In this document: in pieces, positions 44,621-57,659 of the stretch
Layout of the letters: each line of letters begins with the position of its first letter
How positions within the stretch are numbered: the stretch's first letter is position 1
NCBI GenBank assembly: GCA_015680685.1
Contig: MNCI01014239.1
Location: 479,827 to 543,826 of the forward strand
DNA: 64,000 bases
Direction: 5' to 3'
From: Gnetum montanum
Taxonomy: Eukaryota > Streptophyta > Gnetopsida > Gnetales > Gnetaceae
The notes under the pieces: generated by a model
What the model saw: only the letters and a program-made list of their open reading frames with translations
Databases searched by the model: none
Told to the model about the DNA's origin: nothing
Translations under genes and position numbers: made by a program

Positions 44621-45659
44621 CTAAATGAGTATCATGTATCCACTTTAGACCCTTATTTAGAAAGCCCCAACTAATAACACATCATTTTTGTATCTTATGT
44701 TCAAATGACTTTTGTTTGGTTCACATAAAGCACAAATAACCTTTGCTTGTTGGAGTAGCTCTTTACAATTGCAATGCACTCAGTAAGTTTAGTAGATGGA
44801 ATCCTTATGCTAGATAGTGGGATCAAACCAACCTTATCAAATTTTAGAAGAAATTCAATCCCTACTTGATTGATATGCTCCTAAAAGGCTTCCATACTAT
44901 TCTACTTACTCAAAGTAAACTTGTGGTTCTTCTCAGCCAGTTTTACATATTTGGCTTCTGTAGTTTTAATTTTATTTGAATTTACCTATACATATGCATA
45001 TAGTTATTTGCCCATGAATATGGTTTGTATTATCAAACTTAAATATACGAAGTGATCATTATAATCCTAAGTAGTTCATACCTTTTGGAGTTAACTTAAT
45101 TCTTGTGTCTCTTAGCCATTTCAACTCAAGTTTAAAATTTTTCTTCTTATGTAATAAGTGTAGCCAATTATTATTCAAGAATGCTAAATAATAATAGTGC
45201 ATCAACACTCTATTGGAGTTAGGTTTCTATTTTTAATATGCCTTTACGCTCTAATTATCTAATGACACTAACTTGGTAAATAATTTCTCTATCTTCTTTA
45301 AGCAATTATTAGGGTGTAAACCCACATCCTTGAACTTGTGTATTGCAACTCAAGTTTAGACCTTATCCTTAGTATCATACTACACCTCATACCTCTAGTC
45401 CCTTGCCAGCTACATTGTTCATGCAAGGCAAAATACCTTCATAGCCCCAACAACACAATGCCACAAGAGCAGTAAATTTACAAGTAGATGATAACTCAAG
45501 TGGTTCTGAGCATAACTCTCGAAAAGGCCATTCTTTAGGCCTAACAATCCACCTAAGCCATTGTAGGCATCTGTGGCTATGAATTTCTTTCAAAAATTTC
45601 CAAAGAATATCTATTGAGCTACCTTCAAACCAAAGACCCCAAATGTTCAAACTATCATG
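44621..45659 (-). other. Unrecognised protein-like segments
   Basis: Two minus-strand stretches look coding. At about 44720-44980 the reading is GIEFLLKFDKVGLIPLSSIR, then IPSTKLTECIAIVKSY, with few stops. At 45387-45650 an 87-codon open frame reads MNIWGLWFEGSSIDILWKFL and onward, rich in Trp and Cys. I recognise no family. They could be exons of a decayed host gene or of an unidentified transposon; copy 2 of the duplicated segment lies directly downstream. Confidence 0.25.
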
Positions 45660-45699
45660 TTAAATCATGCAGTCATAGACTGAATAATAGGAGAACACC

Positions 45700-48600
45700 T
45701 TCCCAGGAAGAGAATTGATCCTACTAGCCCTTTAATTTATTTGTAGATTGTAGGGAATGATCCATACAAAGCTTTGTTAGACTCAGGTTCCAATGTTAAC
45801 TTAATTTCCCAATAAATGTACAAGACATAAACCTACCTCCACTTAAGAAATGTAATATCATGTTAAAGCTTGCAAACCAATTTATTACTCTTCCATTGGG
45901 ATTGGTAGAGGATATTATGACCACTATTAATAGGTGGCCATATCTAGTAGATTTCCTAGTAATCCATGTGGAAAACTACAAGGAAAACTTTCCAATCATT
46001 ATGGGGAGGGCTTGGCTAAGTACAATTGATGCCAAGTTAGGAATTAGAGACCTCTCCTTATAAATCTATAGGAACAATGAATTCAATAAGATAGAGATGA
46101 AGAGAGTTCCATACATCGCATATAGTGACACATGCTACAATTATGTGCAGAAAATATAGACAATCAAGAACATGTCTATTACAGTATGCAATATGTGTGT
46201 CAAAACCACTAGTATTTAAAGGTGTCTATATGTACTACCCATAAAACAAGAAGGCACCTAGTGGTTGACTATAGACAATAGCCCTAATTCTACAATATGC
46301 ATGAACCCAATAGAGATCTTCACAAGTGCATATATAGATAAGATGGATGAAATGGAGTAGATTTGGAGCTAACACTTTCAACTTGAGAATAAAAAAGAAG
46401 TAGAGATGGATTAGGGAGAGTTTAAAATTCTTAACACTTCTAAATAAGAGCTCTTGAAGCTGAAATTCTTACCAACATCTTTAGAGTATGTATTCTTAGA
46501 CAACGAAAAACAAGTAATCAAAATATGGCCAACTCACCGAGGAACAAAAGAGAAAGTTTCTAAAGGTAATCAACAAATGGCCAACAACCTTTTCTTAATC
46601 ATATGATGAGATAACATGAATAGATCTATGCATATGTTGGCATTGGATCTACATAGATTCTACTATCAAGCCCAAAAGGTAGTTGCAAAAAAGGTTGAAT
46701 TTTAAGCTAAAACATTTTGTTAAAAAGGAGCTTAAGAAGCTTTTCAAGGTTCGATTCATTTACCTAGTGGTAGATAGTGATGGGGTAATCTTGCTTGTTA
46801 TTGCATCAAAAAAGGAAAACAATGGAGAGTTTGTATAGATTTTAGGTTGTTAAACATGGCCACATTTAAGGACCATTTTTTGCTACCATTTGTCAACCAA
46901 GTGTTAGACACTATAACAAGGCACAACTATGAAAATTTTCTAGATGAATATAGTGGTTATAATCAAATATAAATCACTCTAGAAGACTAGGCCAAAATCA
47001 TATTCATAAGTTCTTGAAGAAAGGTTGCATACAAAATGATGCTCTTTGTCCTATGCAACACTCCTACAACCTTCTAATACTTAGTCCTTAGTATCTTTTA
47101 GTAGCAAATTGGTAGTGGTTTGGAAGTCTTCATGGATGACTTCTCCACCTATGGTGTTACTTTTGAACAATCCTTGGACCATCTTCAGTAGGTGATGAAA
47201 TCATGTGTGGAAACAAACCTATGGCCCTACTAGTAGAAGAGCTACTTAATGATATAGGAGGGCATTGTCCTGGTCCACCAAATTTCACAAAAAAGAATTG
47301 AGGTGAACCCTAAAAAGATAAGGATCATTCAAGGAATTAGCAGACAACATCAAATAGTTAAATATGTAAGGTCATTTCTTAGACATTCTAGTTATTATAG
47401 ATGTTTCATAGAAATTTCTTCAAAATTTCCAAGATGCTTATTGAGCTTACTAAGAAGGATGTAGCATTTAAATGGACAAAGAAATAACAAGTATTCTAGT
47501 ACTTTAAGTAGAAGCTCATAGAAACATCAATTCTATGTGCACCTGATTGGTCCAAACCTTTTCATATCATGATAGATACACCCATTATACAAGCAGGAGC
47601 ATTGTGGATGCACAACTTAATTATAGTACTAAAAAAAGGAACTCATGGTAGTGGTTTACATTTTAAAAAAGTTTAGACACCATGTGTTTAGATACCCTAT
47701 TTTATGCATATTGTTCATAGTGTAGTTTGTTTCCTAATGAACAAGCTAATAATGAATCCCTATCTTATACAGTGGTTAATGATCTTGCAAGAGTTTGACC
47801 TAACAATGGTGAATAAAAAGGGAACTGAGAATGTAGTTATCGATCATTTATCTTAGTTAAGATGGGATAACACGGTAGATGAAGAGCCTTTATCTGATCA
47901 ATTTCTACATAAGATTTTCTTTGTTAAGAAAATTGAAGTTTAAGCACAAGGGTTACAAAGTAGAATGATGAATTTCTCTTCTATCTACTCATATAGGAGA
48001 CTCCTACAGAATGGGTTCATAAGAGGAAGTAGCAGTTCCCCTAGCAAGCCAAACACTACCTAGAGATAAAGGGAAACCTTTATAAAATCTATGCTAATGG
48101 CCTAGTACAATGGTGCATACATGATATATATTAACTAAGAGTCCTCCAGGATGCTCATGAGGACCCTTATGGGGGCCACTACACTAGAAGAAACATAATC
48201 ATAAAAATCCTAATGGTAGAACATTTCTAGCCTACATTCTTTAGGGATTCTTTCAACCTTTGGAGAATTAATTTCATGAGATCCATCACTTCCATGTTCA
48301 AAAACTCTTTTATTATTAATTTTATTAATTATTATACTAAATGGGTTGAATTTGGAGTTATTATTAATTGTAATTTTTCCATTATAGCTTGATTCTTTTA
48401 GCAACAAGTGGTAAACAAGTTTGGTATGCCTAAGATACTAATTTCTAATGATGAAACCCATTTCATAGGTGTTAGCTTTCATAAGTTAATGTAATTCTTG
48501 GGGGTGGAACATAAACTTACAACACCCTATCATCCCCAAGCTAATAGTCAAGCTGAGGTAGATAATAAGGAGATCATTATAATTCTAACAAGGACCATCA

Positions 48601-49150
48601 ACATATATAGAAAAGACTAGAGTACCAAACCCAACAATGCCCTATGGGCATATCACTCAAAATGGAAACTTCCTATAGGTAATTATACCTACTAGTTAGT
48701 GTATCAAATGTTACCTAAACTTCCAATTTAAACTAAAGCCCATACAGTCACAATTGTATGTGACCTTGACCTAGACATTAACCTAGCATAAAAAGAAAGA
48801 CTAATGATACTTAACATGGTAGAAGAAAATCAAAATGTACTCCTTATGATGAATGTAGTGCACAATACATAAAAAATGATGACATGATGTTCAAATATGA
48901 AAAGTTAAATTCAAACTAGGAGACAAGGTTCTAGATATTATGGGATGGTCCATACATTATGCACTCAACTTTTTCTTTTAGGGCTATGATAATTTACCAC
49001 TTAATAAACCCCCAAAAGCACATGTTGGTCAATATCCAATAACTAAAGCCCTTTATAGACTTCTAAATACCCAACCACAACCACAAAAAATTAACCCAAG
49101 AACAAGCTTGCTCCATTTTTCAAATCTCCTTCTTCCAACTTAGTCATGGG
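45700..49150 (+). pseudogene. Athila-like Ty3/gypsy protease-RT-RNase H-integrase (element C)
   Basis: Plus-strand order: protease at 45760-46060 (LLDSGSNVNLIS, then NFPIIMGRAWLSTIDA); RT at 46700-47480 with FMDDFSTYGVTFEQ keeping the catalytic Asp pair, then GIEVNPKKI and SFLGHSSYYRCFI-type blocks; RNase H near 47560-47860 (VNKKGTENVV-DHLS); integrase at 48230-48720 (YYTKWVEF, ISNDETHF, GVEHKLTTPYHPQANSQAEV). The C-terminus is at 48930-49100 (LWDGPYIMHSTFSFRAM). Integrase and RNase H motifs match those of element D (62378-64000), so both belong to one family. At least twenty stops and shifts make it inactive. The gag end is missing on the left. Confidence 0.82.
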
Positions 49151-50280
49151 GGAGAAGTCCATCTACCATAATATCTTGAAGAGGATGAAATTTTTTTTAT
49201 CTATTTTTTTTTACATCATTCTTTATACATTTTCCATTTTCTTTCCTTCTTGATAATTATTTTATATATTTTACTTTTGCTTTTGCTTTTATTTGACTTT
49301 ATTTTTTCCTTTCTCTTCTTATTATATTTGATTTTATTCCACTATTATTGTGAATTTTGAGAATTACTAAATGTAGTTATTAAGATTATAACTATCTTTA
49401 GAGGTCAAGTTTGTTTTGGATTAAGTCCTCTACCAATGAGTATCAATTGTTTGATGGTATCAGGTAATGAGCTCAAAACATCCACCCATTTAATTTGTCT
49501 CATATGAAGATTTGTATCATGGTAACACGATGGTTCTTTCACATGAAAACTTAAAAAGTAGCGTGTGCTCTCATTACCCAATGAACTAGAAAAGTACCAA
49601 GCGTAAATGAAAAAGGGTGTGGAATTAAGAGGATTTTTTGAGTTCTCTCATGAACTTCATTTAAGAGTCTTATGGCTCCTCATGGAATGTATCATCACTC
49701 CTGTTGTAATCTATAAAAGGAAGTATGTCTTTATAATGTATGATTTCATTTGAAAAAATAAAAAATAAAAAGGAATCAAAACACACCTCTCTAAAGATCT
49801 CTTGGAATACAAGCACTAGTTGTGAGGTTGGAAAGACATGTTTCCCATGCCTAAAAACACCCCTCTAGCTAAGGCACAAATTTCTTCCTCAAACATCTCT
49901 AACTACTTCCTTTTTCTCTTTTGTTCTTTTTCTAGAGTGAAGATTATTCTCTATGATTGTTGTATACTGATGATGGTAGGAAAGGAGAAACACATCAATG
50001 CAAGACTAGTGCTAATGGTATGAACTTGGTCTAGACTTAGAATAGATTAGTATTTGGATCATCATAATTATGCATTCCATAAAGGATCTCTTGTGAATAT
50101 GATTCAAATTGTCCTTTCACAATCTCTCTTTCAATTATTCAAGATTCCATTTTCTTACCTCACTATCCCAGGCCATGGTCATCTGCTAGTTTTCATTTTA
50201 TAGACTACATGATCCTAAGACAATCTCTTACAAGGGTATAATATTTAACCTAAACCATAATTCACCATCCAAGGTGCCTA
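49151..50280. other. 3' region beyond element C, possible LTR
   Basis: The region starts with a T-rich tract and has ctataaaagga at 49707-49717, followed by ttataatgt, which may be an LTR promoter. No pair for it was found in the window. The 61-codon frame near 49838 (MFPMPKNTPLAK) is not recognised. Confidence 0.35.
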
Positions 50281-50285
50281 CAAAC

Positions 50286-51167
50286 TAGAGCAAGTTCACT
50301 CCAATAATTAGTCACCTTCAAATACTAAATCCAAATATTATGAAGAGATATTAACTTTTTCTAGAAAATAAAAAAACTATATATCTTAAATTATTCAAAA
50401 GAGAAGATTACAATCAAGTTCCCCAAACCCACAAATATCAAAACCTCTTCAGATACTCAATGATATTGTAGAGCATGAGGCTTTACAACCATACAATGGT
50501 TATTCTCAATGTAAGACACAACCAATGATAAATCTTTCCCACAAACTAGGACTAAGATTTAATTTAGAAAAGTAAACATGAAATAAGAACACATAGGCCA
50601 ATCCACACACATTGACCTTGGAGCTACAACCACACCTACACTCACTCAATTTTCTCTATCACACTCTTACCAAGCCCTCATCAACTCAAGAGATCTTATC
50701 AATAATTCTTTCTCTCTCTCTATCCATCCATAAACATGAAACGACAACATATTTATTAAGAAAATAAGATAAATATCTTTTTCCTTTATCTCCCAACTAT
50801 TTTCTAACTTGGAATGGCCAATTCCAAAAGTTTCCTAACCATACAGGTTGTCTCCTATAAAGACACAACTTTCAATCAAGACATTTGCTATTTTTGAGAG
50901 ATGTCTCCTCCTTGAGTGAGACATCTCTTGCAATGTAAGACAGCTTACCCAAGATGGCTTCATTGTTGGTAATATGACTCCTCTATAGCAAGATGTCTTT
51001 TCCAATTCCAAGACATCTCCTGCCAAAATAAAGACATCTTCTATGAAGACTCCACTCTCAGCCAACATGCCTTCTTGACCCCTAAGATGCCTTCATAGAG
51101 CCCAAAAAACTTGCACAAGACAAATGTAGGAAAGAACAAGGGGATTAAAATAGGTTTTCCTACACCA
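50286..51167 (-). repeat. 3' LTR of element E
   Basis: 882 bp; pairs with 55804-56762. It contains runs of agacatctyyt-like words (50880-51060), short imperfect repeats that are also seen in the other LTR. A purine-rich run lies just inside (minus strand gaagagtgcgagagt). Confidence 0.88.
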
Positions 51168-51382
51168 ACTCTCGCACTCTTCAAAAAGTGAGCTCATGTG
51201 AACAAGGGAGTAGGGGTTGAAGTGATTCACCACTGATGAAGTTGGATCTCATAGATTCATACAACATCATTCATAGACTAGTCCTTTCAATTGATCAAAT
51301 ATTTATTCTTCTTAACTACCAAAATGCTAGAAGCTTTCCTCTACTTAAGTATGATTTCCTTCCTCTCCATTAAAGGCTTTGA

Positions 51383-52600
51383 CTAATTAATAGCCCTCTT
51401 CAATTCATTAATGCTATGTTGTATGGTGTCCTCAAATGGTCCATGATAGTGCACAAGATCTAAAACATTAAATACAAAAGACATACCAAAAGCATTTTCT
51501 AAATGTATCTCAAAAGTATTATCAATAATCTTAGCCTTAATTTTGAAAGGTTCCATCTTCTTCACTTTCAACTTGGAGAAGTTAACATCTTTTAAATGTT
51601 TCTTCTTCAAGTGCACTCAAACCAAATTACCAATTGCAAAATTTGGCTTTTTTTTTGCCCTCATTCCTCTTGAGGATTCTCTCTTTAGCCATCTTCTTAA
51701 GATTTTATTGTACTTATTCATGGAGATCCCTCATCACTTGCATAAAATTAGCTCTAATTTGAGCTTCACCATCAAAGCACTTCAAGATTTCCATCATCTT
51801 TAGACAAAACCCATAGTTCACCTCAAATGGACATTTTCCAATAGCAAGATGGAAAAAATTATTGTATAAAAACTCAACATGATACAATAATTTTTCCCAC
51901 CTATTTGGTTCTTCATCACGCAAAGATCTTAATATGTTTAGTAAGGATTTATTCACCACCTTTTTTTGGCCATCAAATTGGGGATGATATGCACTAGAAA
52001 AATTCAACTTTTTCCCAAAAATTTTTTAAAGGGACATTTAAAAGTGAATTATGATTTTGGAGTCTCTATCACTAACTATGTTCAAAGGAATTCCATGCAA
52101 CTTTAGACCATGTTGGAAAAATAAATTTTTAACATGTGAAGCATTACTCAAATTCTTGCATGGAATGAAGTGTGTCATCTTAAAGAACATGTAAACAATA
52201 ATAAAAATTAAATTATTGCCACTTTTGGTTTTTGAAATACCACTCAGAAAATCCTTCAACAAATGTTTTCATGAACCCTTTGGAATTGGCAAAGGCATAT
52301 AATGTTCGCCCACTCCTTTACCTCTTTTTAATTTCTAACAAGTTAAATACTCCTTCACAAACTTGGAAACTTTAGTTGTCATACTAGGCCAAAAATAGTA
52401 CCTACATACAAGTTCCAATGTTTTATCCCTACCCATGTAACTTGCCATGCTACTATAATGCTTTTCAAATAAAATCTTTTTCCTAAAATCATTATTAGAA
52501 ATAGATGCCTTTTCATTTTTAAATAATAGTTTATCATGGATATGATAGTTCCTTTGTTGGTCTATCCTACTAAACAAGGGCTCTTTCATGCTTCTCCAAA
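51383..52600 (-). pseudogene. Integrase of element E (broken)
   Basis: Minus strand: zinc-finger end KTLELVCRYYFWPSMTTKV with KEYLTC (52335-52589), then the core SGISKTKSGNNLIFIIV with FKMTHFIPCKN and GIPLNIVSDRDSKI (52038-52262). Next come SSAYHPQFDGQKKVVNKSL and NRWEKLLYHVEFLYN (51714-52007), and a C-terminal FNVLDLVHYHG (51383-51616). These are hallmark blocks of chromovirus-type gypsy integrases. A chromodomain was not found after the last block. The pieces are in different frames. Confidence 0.8.
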
Positions 52601-54300
52601 CCTATCAAAAATCAACATTATGCTCATAAAAAGAAGAAAAATCACCCATATCTTTCACATAAGATACACTAAAATTAACCACATGTACCTTATTTAATGT
52701 ATCAACCACCACATTGGCTTTCCAACTTTTATGGTTTAATACAAAATTGAACTCTTTTAACTATGCAATATACTTCATGTGCTTAGCCCTCAACTTTATT
52801 TGATAATTTAGAAATTGAAGTGATTTGTGGTGCATCATCAAAGTAAAATCCTTGGGTAATAAGTAATGTCTCAAATGCTTGATTTCTTAAAGAATAACAT
52901 GCAACTCCTTCTCATGTATACTATATTTTTACCTTGACTCATTCAAATTTTTTGAGAAGAAAGCAACAAGCATACCTTCTTGTGAAATTATCCTACCAAT
53001 GATAAGTCCACTTGCAATCATCTCCACCTAAAAAAGCTTTTCAAAATCTAGAAATACAAGTATTGGTTCATTGGCAATTTTTTCTTTTAACAAGTAAAAG
53101 CTTCATTGGGTATCATTATCCTACTTGAAATCTTTATTTTTCTTTAATAAAGCAAGCATAGGTCACAACATACTACTAAACTTGTTTGTGAACAATCTAT
53201 AAAAGCCTACTAAAATAAGAAATGATCTTATCTTCTTAACATTCTTAGGAGTTGGCTAGTTCCTAATTGCCTTTACCTTGGTAGCTTCCATCCAAATTTA
53301 GTTTTTAGAAACCACATGTCCTAAATATGTGATCTCCCTCTTGAAGAATTAAATTTTCTTCACATTGATCACCAATTGTACCTCTTTCAACTTAAGATAC
53401 ACCATCCTCAAGTGATCCAAGTGCTCTTCCTCATTAGAGCTATATACCAAAACATCATAAAAAAAGATAGCATAATGCTTACCATTTAAGTCCTTTAATA
53501 CATCAAGCATCAATTGCATGAATGTATTGGGTATGTTCATGAACCCAAATGGCATCACCAACTACTCAAACAATCCATTGGTGTCTTCAAAGTTATCTTC
53601 TACTCATCAAAAACCCTAATTCTAATTTGATGGTAACCACTCTTCAAATATATTTTACTAAAAATTTTAGCATTGGAAAGGACATCAAGGATATCATCTA
53701 TCCTTGGAATAGGAAAATTGTACACCGTTTTTATCTTGTTCACTACTTTAGAAGGTGAAATGGATTCCCTTACAAAACCATTTTCAAGTAACTCCTCTAC
53801 TTACCTTTGTAATTCATCTCACTAATTTTGTGCCATCCAATAAGATCTCTTATTTAGAATTGTAGCATTAGGAATAAAATCAATATGATACTATACATTC
53901 CTCATTAAGGGTAATCAGTCCTATTTCCCCTTGATCACCTTAGAAAATCTCTCCTTTAAGCCTAGCACACTTGTAGAAATTTCAACTTGCACATCACCAT
54001 AGTTAGTAACAATTGTTGTCAAAATAACAAAACCAAAACTTGTTTTGTCATGTTCCTTAATATATTCCCTCTCTCCTAGAAGGACTAAGAAAGCATTAAG
54101 TGAGCTCATGGATTCCATCAAGTCTAGCTTGTTCAACTATCATTGGAATCAACTCGTGGATTCCATCAAGTCTAGCTACACTTTATACATTTCTTACTTA
54201 ATAAAACTCAGTACAATTGTCAAAATTTCAAGGTCTACCAACAACTACATCAACAAAATTTTATTGGAAGTACATTGAACTTCACAACATAATGAAAACC
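52601..54300 (-). pseudogene. Protease-RT-RNase H of element E (broken)
   Basis: The clearest part, 53349-53561, reads VMPFGFMNIPNTFMQLMLDV, then FFYDVLVYSSNEEEHLDHLR. The usual YFDD(I/V)LVYS has become FYDVLVYS, so the second catalytic Asp is lost. Around it the plus strand shows only stops. RNase H-like sequence (52600-53250) is recognisable by position between RT and integrase. A 71-codon open piece at 53921-54136 lies before RT. Confidence 0.7.
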
Positions 54301-55734
54301 TCCAATTTTAAATTTCAAAGTATATTATTTCCTCACCTCTTGGGAATATCTCTAGACAACCAATGCACTTTATAGGGTCTAGAATGAGGATTAGTTACCA
54401 AACCTTATCTAGAAACTATTCTTGAAGAAATAACATTTTCTTGGACTTCCCCATTAATCAAAATATGAATCCATTCCCTACTAAGAAAACATCTAGCTCC
54501 AATTAAAAATAATAGTGTTCTATTAGGATGGCCTCCTCTATTTACATTCCCCATAAATGCACAAGAGTTTAATTTGGAAACATCCTCAAGTATTAGGATT
54601 ACCTCTCTGAAGACCTTAGCTTGATGTCTTCTCCACCTCCATGGTTTGAAAATATTTGCCCTTGGCTACATTGTAAAGTGGACATTCCCATTTCTTATGT
54701 TCATATTCTTCACTCTTGAAGCATTGGATTTTTGATGAGTTCCTACCTTGACCCTTACCTCCCTTGCCTTTAGCCCTTTTAGCTTTTTCCTTCTCATAAC
54801 CTCTTTTAGTCTTTTTGCCATGGTGACCATCCTTATGTTTATATTTGAACTTGGATCCCTTCTCCTTTTCATTGGAAGCTTGTTTACTCTTATTTATGAA
54901 TCCACGTAACTTCTTATCAACTTAACTCTTGCTAGTATGCCATTTTGAGACCTCCTAAAAAGATTGAAACTTGTACATATTCTTACCAATTCACTTTTAC
55001 TTAATGGAATAGATCACAAAATTTGATGTAAAATTGTTTGACATCCTTGTCACCTTGCCTTAGGAATTTCAACTTCATAATGGTATCTTCTCTTTAATGA
55101 GAGTATTCAAATTTTCTTTTCAACTTTTCATCATCTCCTAATATTTGATGGGTTAACTATTTTATCTTTCATAATCTTAGGACTCTTTTTCCCACTAAGT
55201 AGAAGTCATACCTTCTAATTTGGATTTAACAATAGGCACCCTCAAGTTATTTGGTACCTCTTCCAACTAGAAATGATTCTCAAGCACCTTCAGCCAACCT
55301 GCAAAAGCAATGGTGTCATTAACACTATTAAAAGTCTTCAACTTTATGTATGAAAATCTTGTAGCATTTCTGAATGCTCTAGTAAGCCTTACATCATCTT
55401 CCTCATCAAGCTACCTTAGAAAAGAAGTATTTACCATAGTTGGAGTTCTCAAAATTCTTATATGAGGAATAGGATTCCCTTTCATTAAAATCCTTGGCTA
55501 ATGAGTTTATACACTCCCATACTGGATTGCTCTTCTTCTTCATCTGCTCTATCTCCACTTGGTCATGAAACTTATTCATTTGAATAAGCATGCACATCAC
55601 CTCTATGAGTCAAAATATGGCTAGGACTAATATTTTTGTCTACCTATCTAGCCGAGCAACCATCATCTGGAAGGCAAAGTTCATGCTCTTCATGTCTCTA
55701 TCTAGTGCTTGAACCTATTTTTTCTTAGGTTCCA
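54301..55734 (-). pseudogene. Gag of element E (broken)
   Basis: The start is at 55734 (MEPKKK), with a helix KSMNFAFQMMVARLDR next and VMCMLIQMNKFHDQVEIEQM after it. A zinc-knuckle relic, CFKSEEYEHKKWEC, is readable at about 54680-54725, with the second Cys changed to Ser and Gly to Glu. A Lys/Arg-rich stretch (54740-54870) precedes it. Gag would form the particle and bind RNA. TAG stops are frequent. Confidence 0.7.
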
Positions 55735-55803
55735 TCTAAACTAGACAAAGTTCTCAACCAAACCTAAGAAATAATCAATATAAATCTCTGATACTAACAA
55801 GGC

Positions 55804-56762
55804 TAGAGTAGGTTTACTCTAATAATTAATCATCTTTAAATAATAAATCTAGATATTATGAAAAGATAATAACTTTTTCTAGAAAACAAGAAAACTAGCT
55901 ATCTTCGATTATTTAAAAGAGAAGATTATAATTAGGTTCCCCAAATCCATAAATATCAAAACCTCTCCAAACACTTAATGATATTACAAAGCATGAGGAT
56001 CTAAAACCACACAATGGTTGTTCTCAATGCAAGACAAAATTGATGGTAAATCTTCCCTACAACTTGGGACTAAGATTTAATTTAGAGAAGTAAACAAGAG
56101 AAAAGAACACATATGCCAATCCACACACACTGACCCTAGATATGCACCCACACCTACACTCACTCAATGTTCTCTATGACACTCTTGCCAAGCCCTCCTC
56201 AACTTAAGAGCTTTCTTCAAGACTTCTCTCTCTTTCTATCCATGCATAAGCATGAAACAACAACATATTTATTAGGAAAATATGATAAAATCCTATGAAA
56301 ATATTCCACAAGATCAACTTGGAATTTTTATGTTATTTCTATCTTTTCCTTCATCTTCTAGTTACTTTGCAACTTGGAATAGTAAATTCCATAAGTTTCT
56401 CAACTACACAGGTCATTTCTAGCATTCGTAGGTTGTGTTCTACAAAAAATAAAATAAAAATAAAAAATTGGCCAAGGCATCTACTATTTTTAGAAGATGC
56501 CTCCTCATTAGGAGAGACATCTCCTATAGGGTAAGACATCTTCACCATTGGCAAGACATCTCCTATAGGATGTTTCTGTTGTAGGCAAGACAGCTCCATT
56601 AATTTGAAGACATCTTATACCAAACTAAAGACATATTCTATGAAGATTTCACTCATAGATAAGATGTCTCCCTAACCTCTAAGATGTCTCCACAAAGCCC
56701 AAAACCTAAAAAATGCATATGTAGGAAAAAGCAAGGGGATTGAAAGAGGTGTTTCTACACCA
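55804..56762 (-). repeat. 5' LTR of element E
   Basis: 959 bp, about 77 bp longer than its partner, mainly through added A/T-rich sequence near 56290-56350 and 56440-56470. Followed by the caaac target copy. Confidence 0.88.
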
Positions 56763-56767
56763 CAAAC

Positions 56768-57659
56768 TTCTTTTGATGGAGTTATATAAGGGCATGTTTA
56801 AGCATTAGCTTGCTTGGGGAAGGATCCAATTTTATGGCTTTTAGTATTATTTAATTTAAATCCCATAATTGTAGGCCTTGATTTGGTTATTTATAATCTT
56901 GAACACCTGCATCATCTAGTTTTGTGTTGATTTTGCTAAAAGATCATCTCATATTTGCTCATTCTATATGCTTGATTCACTCTAATGCATGAAAATAACC
57001 CTCATATGATATTATTGTCTTAGTTTTCTAACTTTCTAGCTTCCATTTAACTCTTATTTTAACCATAAACTCTAAAATTTCCTTAGAATTTAAGTTGAAA
57101 AAATGCTTGCATCAACACATTCCTATCAACATAGTTAGATATGTTCACATAGCCTCATCAACACATCCTTGTCAATGTAGCATAATAATTAAAGAAATAT
57201 GCATGATACTTCATTTTTTTTTACATTTCACTTCAAACACCAAGGAAGTTTTTGTAATTTTTTGAAGCCTAGAAACTTCATGAAGTCATAGCTTCCTTAC
57301 CACTTACCCATTTTAAACTATTTTTGAATCCTCATGCTTTCAAAGGTATGTGTTACATCATGGGAGCATCAACAATAGCTTTAGCAAATATTTTTCTAAC
57401 ATCCCATAGATCAAGTATTGAAATAATATTAAAATAATTATCCTAAGAACTCATACCAATAATCAACCTCTGTTGAAGAGGAAACAAAATAATAATAAAA
57501 CATTTTCATGCACCTACAATCACTAAATAAGAGCTTAATAATAAATTATAAATTTATTTCCAAACTTAACCCAATTGAACAATTGAAATGTATCCAAGCA
57601 TAGAGAGATTATATCAAAATAATTGATCTAGGGTTATTTTTGTGATTGCTGATGGCACC
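56768..57659 (+). repeat. LTR-like repeat, relative of 1-544
   Basis: 57215-57420 matches 140-350. A direct word, caacacat(t/c)c(c/t)t(a/g)tcaa, recurs near 57115 and 57164. The segment ends near a primer-like atggcaccaaaatg (57651), so it may be the 5' LTR of the element whose protein follows. The left edge is unclear; 56768-57100 shows no feature. Confidence 0.4.

Larger units (their letters stand above)
50286..56762 (-). mobile_element. Complete Ty3/gypsy element with CAAAC target duplication (element E)
   Basis: LTRs at 50286-51167 and 55804-56762 are bounded by caaac on both outer sides (50281-50285 and 56763-56767). The right end of each LTR reads ctacacca; the left end reads TAGAG where TG would be expected, a G-to-A change. 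The primer site on the minus strand is tagtatcagag (55786-55796), an initiator-Met-type site with one change. The internal order on the minus strand is gag, protease, RT, RNase H, integrase. At 6.5 kb with RT and integrase of the chromovirus-like type it is full length but dead. Confidence 0.9.
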
